A stretch of 34,399 bases of DNA from Gloeocapsopsis crepidinum LEGE 06123 (lineage in GTDB: Bacteria > Cyanobacteriota > Cyanobacteriia > Cyanobacteriales > Chroococcidiopsidaceae). The notes under the pieces are model-generated. The model was given only the letters and a program-made list of their open reading frames with translations. It searched no databases and was not told the DNA's origin. Both the position numbers and the translations under genes were made by a program. The stretch covers positions 1 to 34,399 of the forward strand of contig NZ_JADEWN010000069.1 in the NCBI RefSeq assembly GCF_015207655.1. The letters run 5' to 3'. Positions 1 to 7,389 of this stretch are shown here, one piece after another. Every line of letters starts with the position of its first letter. The first letter of the stretch is position 1.

Positions 1-114
1 CATCGTAGTCCCGTCAATTTTGGTGTTAATGTCCTCTGTGGTTTGATTGCTTATTGTCATCAGCCCAAAAAGCCCTCCCTTCACTTAGAATGGGCTTTAC
101 CTCCATCTGCTTAA
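1..114 (+). CDS. C-terminal end of a protein cut by the window edge, possibly a transposase
   Basis: The first 37 codons are open in frame 1 and end with TAA at 112-114. The tail reads with HRSPVNF near its start and CHQPKKPSL towards its end. This resembles the C-terminal ends of IS4-like transposases of cyanobacteria as I remember them, but so short a tail is not decisive. The start lies outside the window. The DNA just after the stop (113-130) contains a short imperfect inverted motif that could be an element end; no matching partner end can be seen in this window. Confidence 0.4.
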   Translation, partial: HRSPVNFGVNVLCGLIAYCHQPKKPSLHLEWALPPSA

Positions 115-140
115 CCCGAACTCAGGTTACGTTAGAAAAG

Positions 141-245
141 AGCTAATTCGGTTGAAACCGCAGCTACACAGATAAAACCTGTCTTCACAGGTTTGTATGA
201 CCCTTATTTTCGCGGTAGTCAACACAGATAGACAAAGTTGGTTTC
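141..245. repeat. Interspersed hairpin repeat
   Basis: A perfect 8-bp stem lies at 175-182 and 187-194 (AAACCTGT, loop CTTC, ACAGGTTT), preceded by GAAACCGCAGCTACACAGA. The same style of module (pyrimidine-rich text around CTACACAGACAAA and a GC-containing stem) is a common small repeat in cyanobacterial intergenic DNA. No gene is visible between 115 and 263. It could also act as a bidirectional transcript end for the ABC gene, which stops at 264. Confidence 0.45.
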
Positions 246-263
246 GTGACTTTATTCACCCAA

Positions 264-2045
264 CTACACCAAAAAATCTGTTGTTCCTGTTTTTAATAAT
301 TGGGAGAAATGAGAATGAGGATTATTAAGCAAACTTTGGCGATCGCCGTACTCTAATATGCGTCCGCGATCCAAAATCAAGATTTGATCCGCGCGTTGTA
401 CAGTTTGTAAGCGATGGGCAATGATAATTCCTGTACAACGATTGAGTAATCTATCGACAGCTTGTTCAATTAAGTGTTCAGTGACAGGATCGAGGCGTGA
501 AGATGCTTCATCAAGAATAACTAAACCAGGATTTTTGAGAAAAACACGCGCAAAAGTTAAAAGTTGCGCTTGTCCTGCGGAGAGTCCACCGCTGTTGGAA
601 TCTAGTTGAGTATCAAGATCTTCAGGAAGCGATCGCAACCAAGTTCCGAGTCCCAATAGTTCTAGCGTCTGTCGAATTTGTGTATCGGGAATTGTAGAAT
701 CAAAAAAGGTCAGATTATCGCGCACACTCGCTTGGAATAGTTGCACATCTTGCGTTACTAAACCAACACGTTGTCGGAGTGTTGTTAATGATGTTTGGGC
801 GATCGCTACATTCCCCAAACGAATGCAACCTAATTGCGCGTCATAAAACCTTAACAACAGCCGCGCTAATGTTGTTTTACCACTGCCTGTACGCCCTAAC
901 AAACCCAAAACTTGACCTGCAGGAAGATAAAACGAGATGTCTTGAAGTGTCCACTCTTGAGGCGTGAGGTAGGAGTTTGAGGCTGTTTGCTGCGCTAACT
1001 GGTAAGAAAACCAAACTTGTTCGCACGATACTGACAGCGCACTTTGAGAAAGAATGCGATCGCCTCCTGTACTTAAATGCGACTGTACTTGCAAAAGTTC
1101 GCGGATGCGATGGATACTTGCTTCGACTTGTTGTAGTTCTTCGAGTTCTTCGCGGATGCGTTCGATGGGTTGATTGAGTAAATTAGTATAGTGAAAAATT
1201 AGGTAAGCACTGCCAATCGTAATCGCATTTTGATTCCAGAGATAGGCACTCACCCCAAGGGCGATCGCATTGCCAATTGTGAATAAACCAACAGACGTTG
1301 ACCAAAGGATAGTACTTGTAAACCGAGCTTTTTGGTAAACTGGCAGCCAGCGTTGCAAAATTTGATGAAAACGCCGCATCACATAGCTAACCGCACCATT
1401 CGCCCGAATATCTTCTCTCCCAACTAAGTGTTCTCCGATAAAGCCAAAGAATTCTGCACTAACTTGGAGATAAGTTGTCCAGGGTGCTACCGCAAAAGAA
1501 TGTAAACTCAATAATATCATCAAAGCAAAGAGTGAAAATAGCGTTAAGCTGACTCCTGCTAACCAATTCTCGAAAAATAGTGCTACTAAAATACCTACTA
1601 AAAGGATGCCATTACCTAATGTATGAATTGCTAGTTGAGAAAAGAAGCGCGATAAAACATTAACATCTCCATCTACTCTTTCTAATAACTCGCCCGATGT
1701 GCGTAATTTATAGAACGATAAATCTAATTGAATGCAGTGTTCTACAATATCTGCTCTAAGTGCATTAGTCGCAGTCCAAGCCACATTTTCGCCTAAATAA
1801 GTTGAAATAACCGACAATAACTGTGTTAAGAAGGCAGCACCAATAAATAGTAATGCTGCAACAAATAAAACTTGTCCAGATGCGCCAGCAAGTGAAGTAT
1901 CAATAAAATACCCTAGAATTTGCGGACTCAGAACTTGCAAGCCAATACTTATCAGCAATGCAACTGCAAACAGCGCAACGCGCCCTTGCTGCGGCTTTAA
2001 ATAGCCGCCCAGTAGCTTGGCATACTGTTTAATAGGAACATTCAT
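264..2045 (-). CDS. ABC transporter, fused permease and ATPase (exporter type)
   Basis: A half-transporter of about 593 residues: an N-terminal six-helix ABC membrane domain (roughly residues 15-310) and a C-terminal nucleotide-binding domain. The ATPase motifs are all present: Walker A GRTGSGKT, signature LSAGQ (an LSGGQ variant), Walker B LVILDEASSRLD, and the switch His in IIAHRLQTV. It would work as a homodimer or heterodimer exporting a lipid, peptide or drug across the inner membrane; the substrate cannot be read from the sequence. I place the start at the ATG ending at 2045 (MNVPIKQYAK). The longer reading to 2120 translates low-complexity intergenic repeat DNA into a spurious hydrophobic extension. 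No partner ABC gene is next to it. Confidence 0.9.
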   Translation of the reverse strand: MNVPIKQYAKLLGGYLKPQQGRVALFAVALLISIGLQVLSPQILGYFIDTSLAGASGQVLFVAALLFIGAAFLTQLLSVISTYLGENVAWTATNALRADIVEHCIQLDLSFYKLRTSGELLERVDGDVNVLSRFFSQLAIHTLGNGILLVGILVALFFENWLAGVSLTLFSLFALMILLSLHSFAVAPWTTYLQVSAEFFGFIGEHLVGREDIRANGAVSYVMRRFHQILQRWLPVYQKARFTSTILWSTSVGLFTIGNAIALGVSAYLWNQNAITIGSAYLIFHYTNLLNQPIERIREELEELQQVEASIHRIRELLQVQSHLSTGGDRILSQSALSVSCEQVWFSYQLAQQTASNSYLTPQEWTLQDISFYLPAGQVLGLLGRTGSGKTTLARLLLRFYDAQLGCIRLGNVAIAQTSLTTLRQRVGLVTQDVQLFQASVRDNLTFFDSTIPDTQIRQTLELLGLGTWLRSLPEDLDTQLDSNSGGLSAGQAQLLTFARVFLKNPGLVILDEASSRLDPVTEHLIEQAVDRLLNRCTGIIIAHRLQTVQRADQILILDRGRILEYGDRQSLLNNPHSHFSQLLKTGTTDFLV

Positions 2046-2154
2046 GATGGTTGATAAGCCAATAATTACGAATAATTTTAGTGGTAAATGGTAAATGGTA
2101 ATTGATAATAATATGAGCAAATTTTTTTGGCATAATGACGCAATTCATCGGCTT

Positions 2155-2160
2155 ATTATA
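2155..2160 (-). promoter_or_regulatory. Possible -10 element upstream of the ABC transporter gene
   Basis: On the minus strand this reads TATAAT, about 110 nt upstream of the preferred ATG. A weak -35-like TTTTAT lies 16 nt further upstream. It is a motif match only. Confidence 0.25.
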
Positions 2161-2322
2161 GTTAGCTTTTAACTTGATAAAATTGTCAGTTTGCAGAATT
2201 TATATGACAAAAAAAGGACTTTCCCTTTATAATTATTTTATGTATGTATAGAAGGAATTATCATTTTAAGATGTCATAAGCATTAATTAAATAATATGAT
2301 TTCGACTATTACCCATTACCAA

Positions 2323-2748
2323 TTACAATTTCTTACCAAATACATACTTTTCGGCTACTTTCCAGTAACGTGAGAAACGCTTGAGGTCGATATAGCCGTC
2401 ATAATTTAAGAATGGTTCGATAGCCAGCACTTCTAATGACATCGAGTTTTCAATTTCATCACAGATTGCATCAAGGCGCGGGCTAGGGCTTTCGGCAGTG
2501 ACGACAAGGTTAGCATTGTGTTCTTGGGCAAATGCCATAACTTCGGTTGCGACATCGCCGCGCCGGATGATTACAGGTAATTCGAGTAAGCACTCGTAAA
2601 TAAAAGTCAGGCGTTTGAGGCTTAATTGCCATTCTGCAATCAGTGCATCATCCCAAACCCAAATCGCTGGTGCATTTGCGTAAGCTTTAAGCGCAGGATT
2701 GTATGGACTAAGACAATCACCGTGTACCCAAATAATCGATTTATTCAT
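2323..2748 (-). CDS. Photolyase/cryptochrome N-terminal-domain protein (split photolyase half)
   Basis: A stand-alone 141-residue protein that matches the layout of the Rossmann-like N-terminal domain of DNA photolyases. An initial strand (IIWVHGD) is followed by NPAL, a second strand (AIWVWDD), a helix like the RL-FxxExLxELP stretch (RLTFIYECLLELP), then the RGD-containing strand (VIIRRGDV) and LVVTAESPSPR. In photolyases this domain can bind the antenna chromophore. The FAD-binding half is encoded separately at 3576-4439 on the same strand, so the two products may assemble into one flavoprotein. The transcription order is reversed relative to a fused photolyase (FAD half first). The stop is followed by short repeat DNA. 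The function (repair, light sensing or neither) is not shown. Confidence 0.7.
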   Translation of the reverse strand: MNKSIIWVHGDCLSPYNPALKAYANAPAIWVWDDALIAEWQLSLKRLTFIYECLLELPVIIRRGDVATEVMAFAQEHNANLVVTAESPSPRLDAICDEIENSMSLEVLAIEPFLNYDGYIDLKRFSRYWKVAEKYVFGKKL

Positions 2749-2913
2749 TCAAATTCTGAAAGAGTATTTGTAGTAGCTAGAAAATTATGCCATTAGCTGC
2801 TATTGAATAGATGATGCTTTGAAATGCATTTTTTTGCTCTGGTACACGAGAATCGCGCTACATTTGCTTCAACTTTGATGAAAATCTCGTTTAGAACTAT
2901 TATTCTCGGCGCG

Positions 2914-2928
2914 ACTACCTTCGGTAGT
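2914..2928. repeat. Small palindrome
   Basis: ACTACC TTC GGTAGT forms a 6-bp stem with a 3-nt loop; flanking GCG and CGC extend it with one bulge. This is a common cyanobacterial intergenic palindrome. It sits immediately upstream of the truncated TrkA remnant and may mark the breakpoint. Confidence 0.4.
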
Positions 2929-2980
2929 ACGCTGCAGTAATGGGGTATGTGCTAGCGGGCTAGAGTTTCTTAGATGCAGT

Positions 2981-3421
2981 GTATATGTCAGCCGTGGTGA
3001 ATTACCATCAACTGAGAAGAAACTCCGCTTAGCTAGTGCAGATCAAGTTGTTTTACCAGCTGAACCTGGTGCAGAAATGATGGCACATATGATTACGCAT
3101 CCTACTGCAATGGACTTTTTACAGCAAGATGACAGACGCAACACTTTAAATGAACTTCTTGCAGGAATTGACGTACAAGTTGACGAATTAGCGATTCCTG
3201 CTGATTCTCCTTTGGCAAATCAAACCATTAGTGATATTGAAATTAGAGGGAAAGGAGCCTTTATTGTCGTTGCATTACGAAAAACCGACGGTACAATGGT
3301 TATTCACCCCAAACACGAGATGTTACTCGAAGTAGGCGATACAGTCATTGTCATGGGACATCGCGGCGACATCCCCCAATTTGCCAAGAATTACGTGTTA
3401 AAGCGTGATATTAGATACTGA
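2981..3421 (+). pseudogene. 5'-truncated TrkA-type K+ channel/transport regulator (TrkA-N end plus TrkA-C)
   Basis: From 2981 the frame reads VYVSRGELPSTEKKLRLAS and then ADQVVLPAEPGAE, the end of a TrkA NAD-binding (RCK) domain. It continues without interruption into the ATG at 3077 and a complete TrkA-C domain (GIDVQVDELAIPADSPLANQ, and later VGDTVIVMGHRGDI). The coding text loses similarity before 2981, and an in-frame TAG lies at 2924-2926. The channel pore and most of the NAD-binding fold are therefore missing. A 114-residue protein from 3077 (TrkA-C only) could still be made, but the homologous residues upstream of that ATG show it is not the original start. It lies on the strand opposite to the two photolyase halves that flank it. 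Confidence 0.75.
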
Positions 3422-3439
3422 GGTTCTCGAAAATAAAAA

Positions 3440-3574
3440 GCAGGGAAGTAGAAGAGTTATGAGTGTTGAGTTATGAGTTAAGAAAATTCAAAATTCAAAA
3501 CTGAAAATAATTGCCTCCAGCACCTTTCTTCGCTTTCCAAAACTCACGCACTAGTCACTAGCTACTAACCACTA
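3440..3574. repeat. Degenerate short-repeat intergenic DNA
   Basis: The stretch contains near-tandem GAGTTATGAGTGTTGAGTTA text, AAAATTCAAAATTCAAAA, and CACTAGTCACTAGCTACTAA-type units. This is the low-complexity spacer found widely in cyanobacterial genomes. Similar units (ATTACCATTTACC and ATTACCCATTACCAATTAC) occur at 2083-2108 and 2309-2328. No gene is seen in it. Confidence 0.5.
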
Positions 3575-3575
3575 A

Positions 3576-4439
3576 TCACTTTTTCCCTCGCCCCTTCTTT
3601 CCTCGTTGCCAACTTTGACTACCACGATTGTTGCTAAACTCTCCTTTAGGAAACAGTCTTTGTTCTATCTGTTCGTAACTACCTTCAAAGTCGCAGTGAC
3701 CATATAAGGGACATTCATGACAATAAACTCCTGCAGTGTATTTTTCCAAATTCTCACGGTTGAAATAATAAGGCTTGTGGCTAAAAGTACTCGCAACCCA
3801 TTGCCATGACATATTATTACTTGCCGGATCGCCATCTAAAAGATGTTCTAAAAACCACTTTGCTCCTGTTTGCCAACGAACACGCCGCCAATGCACAATA
3901 TATGCTGCCAGCCACATTCGCATATGATTGTGTAAATAGCCTATTTCCCTTAAATGGCAGCTAAAGCTATCAATACAGACTCTCCCGCTCGTTCCGTTAA
4001 CAATATCATCCGGTAGTTCTTGTTGATATTCTTGAACTTTATAGCCAGTTTTATAAGGTTCTTGATCTTCCCAAATCCCATTACCTAATTTGACATACAA
4101 TCGTTGCCAATAGTCGCGCCACCCTAGCTCGTTAATAAGTTTAGTTGCTTCATCTTGATGTTGGATTTGCAAAACATAATCTCGAATTTCAGCTAAACTT
4201 AAAACTCCATAACGAATGTATGGTGAAAGCTTTGTTACTGCACCTGTTAAGAAATTTCGTGACTTAGCATACTGTGCTGCATCGACTTTTTCTAGTGTTA
4301 CTTCTGCAACTTTTCGTCCTCCTACTATTTGAGAAATATGATTGTCACGTTTTGCTGCATCTGGAAATTGCTCGCATAAGTAGGCAACTAATTCATCACG
4401 GCTGCCGAATTCACGTCGCATATTCTTGCTCATTTGCAC
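3576..4439 (-). CDS. FAD-binding domain of a photolyase/cryptochrome as a stand-alone protein
   Basis: This 287-residue protein is the helical FAD-binding half of the photolyase family. Visible hallmarks are the TKLSPYIRYGVLS loop that contacts the FAD phosphates, WRDYWQRLY, the helix MRMWLAAYIVHW, and DGDPASNNMSWQWVASTF followed by KPYYFNREN. All are standard in photolyases. The antenna-binding N-terminal half is absent here and is encoded at 2323-2748. A short cysteine cluster (CHECPLYGHC) near the C-terminus is unusual, and its role is unknown. The lysine/arginine-rich tail is low complexity. A second ATG six bases in is an equally possible start. Confidence 0.85.
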   Translation of the reverse strand: MQMSKNMRREFGSRDELVAYLCEQFPDAAKRDNHISQIVGGRKVAEVTLEKVDAAQYAKSRNFLTGAVTKLSPYIRYGVLSLAEIRDYVLQIQHQDEATKLINELGWRDYWQRLYVKLGNGIWEDQEPYKTGYKVQEYQQELPDDIVNGTSGRVCIDSFSCHLREIGYLHNHMRMWLAAYIVHWRRVRWQTGAKWFLEHLLDGDPASNNMSWQWVASTFSHKPYYFNRENLEKYTAGVYCHECPLYGHCDFEGSYEQIEQRLFPKGEFSNNRGSQSWQRGKKGRGKK

Positions 4440-4548
4440 ATTTTTTATATAGTTTACTTATCAATATTCAATTGAAAATTAATTACAAAAATAATACTCT
4501 TTAAAAGATAACATAATTTAATTATTAGATTTCTCCTCTTGTCAAAAA

Positions 4549-5172
4549 ATGATTCAAATCATCCAAGCTCCTAATGTTGGTATTGCCTACTTAGAGGAAA
4601 AGTTTGGTCTTCAGCTAACTAATGAGGAACAGTTTTTTACAGAATGCTTAGAATACCATCTAGATGCTGAGCAAGAAAGATGTTATCTAGACAGAGTTAA
4701 ATCAAATTACTTAAGTCTTATTAAGCAACGCCCAATTTTAGAAGAACTAGCAAAAATGGTAGTGTTATCACCATTACTTGATTTGGTAGGTTTTTATCGT
4801 CCTCCTTTTTATGTAGAAACAGAAGAATCTGTAGAAATTAGACAAGAAGATGAAGGAGAAGTCGTAAAAGGTAGAATTGATGTATTAGTTTTAAAGCATC
4901 AATTCTGGCTACTTGTTATCGAATCAAAAAGTACTGTATTTTCTTTGCATACAGCAATACCGCAAGCTTTAGCTTATATGCTGAGTAACCCTTATCTAGA
5001 AAACCCAGTATTTGGATTAGTTACGAATGGTAGCGAATTTATATTTCTTAAGCTACTGAAACACAATATTCCTCAATATGCATTGTCTGAGCAGTTTACG
5101 CTGCTCCAGCGTGAAAATGAGTTATATAAAGTTCTCGGTATATTAAAAAATATAAGACAAGTACTAAGTTAG
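4549..5172 (+). CDS. PD-(D/E)XK nuclease-like protein, type I restriction R-subunit N-terminal type
   Basis: This 207-residue protein has the nuclease core GRIDVLVL then WLLVIESK, giving candidate metal-binding residues D111, E125 and K127. A following segment (AIPQALAYML, GLVTNG) is typical of the HsdR N-terminal-like proteins common in cyanobacteria. There is no helicase domain, no methyltransferase and no specificity subunit nearby, so a restriction role is not established. Such orphan proteins are widespread in cyanobacteria. The stop lies 5 nt before the cysteine desulfurase ATG, so the two genes are probably cotranscribed. Confidence 0.75.
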   Translation: MIQIIQAPNVGIAYLEEKFGLQLTNEEQFFTECLEYHLDAEQERCYLDRVKSNYLSLIKQRPILEELAKMVVLSPLLDLVGFYRPPFYVETEESVEIRQEDEGEVVKGRIDVLVLKHQFWLLVIESKSTVFSLHTAIPQALAYMLSNPYLENPVFGLVTNGSEFIFLKLLKHNIPQYALSEQFTLLQRENELYKVLGILKNIRQVLS

Positions 5173-5177
5173 GAAAT

Positions 5178-6341
5178 ATGGCTAATCGCCCGATTTATTT
5201 AGATAACCATGCAACTACACCTGTAGACGAGCGCGTGTTAGTAGCAATGTTACCGTACTTTACGGAACGCTTTGGAAATCCATCAAGTACAAGTCATCTT
5301 TATGGTTGGGAAACTGAAGCGGCGGTTAAACAAGCACGGAATACCTTAGCAGAGGCAATTGGTGCGACGCCAGAAGAAATTATCTTTACAAGTGGGGCAA
5401 CAGAAGCAAATAATTTAGCAATTAAAGGTGTTGCAGAAGCTTATTTTCAGAAAGGGCGGCATATTGTTACTGTACAAACTGAGCATAATGCAGTGCTTGA
5501 CCCGTGCGAGTATTTGCGATCGCTTGGTTTTGAGGTAACATTGTTGCCTGTACAAAATGACGGATTAATTGATTTAGCACTTTTAGAAAAGGCGTTTCGC
5601 CCTAATACCGTTTTAGTTTCCGTGATGGCGGCTAATAATGAGATTGGCGTGTTGCAGCCTTTGGCAGAAATTGGGCAAATGTGCCGCGATCGCAATGTCC
5701 TATTTCATACTGATGCCGCGCAAGCGATTGGTAAAATTCCGCTAGACGTGCAGGCGATGAAAATTGATTTGTTATCAATGACTGCACATAAAGTTTATGG
5801 TCCTAAAGGTATTGGTGCATTATACGTACGGCGGCGCAATCCTAGAGTACAACTCGCACCACAGTTACATGGTGGAGGACACGAACGCGGAATGCGATCG
5901 GGAACGCTGTATCCTCCGCAAATTGTTGGATTTGCAAAAGCGGTAGAAATTGCGTTAGTAGAACAAGAAACGGAAGCTAGACGCTTGACTGCGTTAAGAG
6001 ATAAGTTGTGGCAACAGTTGAGTCAAACTGGAATTCATCTGAATGGACATCCTACGCAAAGATTACCAGGAAATTTGAATATTTCTGTGGAAGGTGTGGA
6101 TGGTGCAGCATTGTTACTCGGATTGCAGCCTGTGATGGCGGTTTCTTCAGGTGCGGCGTGTTCTTCGGCAAAAACTACGCCTTCTCACGTTCTGATGGCG
6201 TTGGGGCGTACTGAGAAACTCGCTTATGCGTCGGTTCGGTTTGGAATTGGGAGATTTAATACAGATGAGGAGATTGATCGCGTGGGAGAATATGCGATCG
6301 CAACGATTGCTAGTCTGCGTCAGCAGGCGATGATTGTGTGA
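5178..6341 (+). CDS. Cysteine desulfurase, NifS/IscS group I
   Basis: A PLP-dependent enzyme of 387 residues that takes sulfur from L-cysteine as an enzyme persulfide for Fe-S cluster and thio-cofactor assembly in the cytosol. It shows H104 in TEHNAVLD, the cofactor-contacting DAAQAIGK, the Schiff-base lysine K205 in TAHKVYGPKG, and the catalytic cysteine C328 in the loop SSGAACSSAK. The long active-site loop and this length place it in group I (IscS/NifS) rather than SufS. AGGAA just before the ATG overlaps the end of the upstream nuclease gene, which suggests coupled expression. No nif, isc or suf partner is adjacent, so a housekeeping or accessory role is inferred. Confidence 0.93.
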   Translation: MANRPIYLDNHATTPVDERVLVAMLPYFTERFGNPSSTSHLYGWETEAAVKQARNTLAEAIGATPEEIIFTSGATEANNLAIKGVAEAYFQKGRHIVTVQTEHNAVLDPCEYLRSLGFEVTLLPVQNDGLIDLALLEKAFRPNTVLVSVMAANNEIGVLQPLAEIGQMCRDRNVLFHTDAAQAIGKIPLDVQAMKIDLLSMTAHKVYGPKGIGALYVRRRNPRVQLAPQLHGGGHERGMRSGTLYPPQIVGFAKAVEIALVEQETEARRLTALRDKLWQQLSQTGIHLNGHPTQRLPGNLNISVEGVDGAALLLGLQPVMAVSSGAACSSAKTTPSHVLMALGRTEKLAYASVRFGIGRFNTDEEIDRVGEYAIATIASLRQQAMIV

Positions 6342-6372
6342 CGAAGCTTATTAGGTGCAGAGTCGCAGAGGA

Positions 6373-7389
6373 TTATAGCCATTGAGGGGGGGTTGGTAGG
6401 GTGGTGTAGAGTTGTTTGAGTTTTTGGATGTCGTGGTGGAACCAGGTGTGTAGCCAATGATTGTAGGCTTGAATTGCGGTTTGTTCGGGTTGGGTGTGGT
6501 TGATGATTTGGGCGATCGCGTGTCCTGCCATCATACCTGACATGATTGCTTTAAGTACACCGTGGGAAGCTGCGGGATCGAGGACTGCGGCTGCATCGCC
6601 AACGAGGAAGTATCCTTTACCTGCTAGATGTTCGACAATGCGCCAAGTGACATCGGCGGAGTTGGTTCTCATTGGTTGCAGTTGGGCAAATTTTGGAGGA
6701 ATCCAGTGTTTATCGACTTGTTGCTGGAAGGATAATCGCGTCCATTGGTACAGTCGGGGGCGTACTTGGGCTGTCCATGTCCAACCTTGATGATCTGCGG
6801 CGATCGTGGGTGTCTGTTGGGAACATTCTCCAATAGCGTAACCGTAGCGGGCAATTAGTCGAGGAGTGTAATGTGTAATTAGGAGTTTTAATTGACGTGC
6901 TAGCCAGTGTTGACTTCCTGTTGCATCCACAACAAAGGTTGAATGTAAAGCGCCTTGTGATGTTTCTACACCTGTCACTCGATTATTATTCAATAGTATT
7001 GCTTTAGCGTGGCACGGTTGTAGTACTCTGACTCCTAAGTCTTGAGCATGGTTGAGTAAAGCAGCATCAAAATCTGCCCGCCAGATCTGAAAGCCACGCC
7101 ATACGCCTGCATCATCTTTACCGTAGGGGATAAATTGCGATTGATTCCATTGCACATATATTCCTGTGTGACGCAATAAGTCAGAAGTTAAAGTTTCAGC
7201 AACACCTAATTGTTGTAGTAAAGGTTCAATTCCTGGGTGCAGTGTTTCTCCAGGGCGATCGCGCGGAAATTGTTCGCGTTCAACGATCGTGACATTTAGT
7301 CCAGCTTGAGCACATTGTATCGCTGTCGCAGTGCCTGCGGGTCCTGCACCGAGAATGAGTACATCTATTGTTTCTTCAGATCGGTTCAT
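6373..7389 (-). CDS. LodB-like FAD-dependent oxidoreductase
   Basis: A 338-residue flavoprotein with an N-terminal FAD dinucleotide motif GAGPAG (residues 14-19), RPGETLHPG (45-53), and GDAAAVLDPAASHG (264-277). This is the pattern of the flavin monooxygenase/tryptophan-halogenase-like group that includes LodB. LodB proteins install the cysteine tryptophylquinone cofactor in LodA oxidases. The ATG overlaps the end of the LodA-like gene by 14 nt, the arrangement typical of lodAB pairs, and implies translational coupling. It has a WTWTA segment rather than the exact WxWxIP motif of flavin halogenases, so halogenation is less likely. A geranylgeranyl-reductase-like role would be the alternative if the neighbour were not LodA-like. 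Confidence 0.75.
   Translation of the reverse strand: MNRSEETIDVLILGAGPAGTATAIQCAQAGLNVTIVEREQFPRDRPGETLHPGIEPLLQQLGVAETLTSDLLRHTGIYVQWNQSQFIPYGKDDAGVWRGFQIWRADFDAALLNHAQDLGVRVLQPCHAKAILLNNNRVTGVETSQGALHSTFVVDATGSQHWLARQLKLLITHYTPRLIARYGYAIGECSQQTPTIAADHQGWTWTAQVRPRLYQWTRLSFQQQVDKHWIPPKFAQLQPMRTNSADVTWRIVEHLAGKGYFLVGDAAAVLDPAASHGVLKAIMSGMMAGHAIAQIINHTQPEQTAIQAYNHWLHTWFHHDIQKLKQLYTTLPTPPQWL

Noticed and set aside
421-1177. Plus-strand frames inside the ABC transporter gene
   Set aside because: They are the complement of strongly conserved ABC ATPase coding sequence and have no family signature.
2046-2120. N-terminal extension of the ABC transporter to the TTG/ATG near 2120
   Set aside because: It translates ATTACC-type intergenic repeat DNA and lies ahead of a normal family start.
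6373-7389. Tryptophan halogenase call for the flavoprotein
   Set aside because: The WxWxIP motif is not intact and the overlap with a LodA-like gene favours a LodB-like role.
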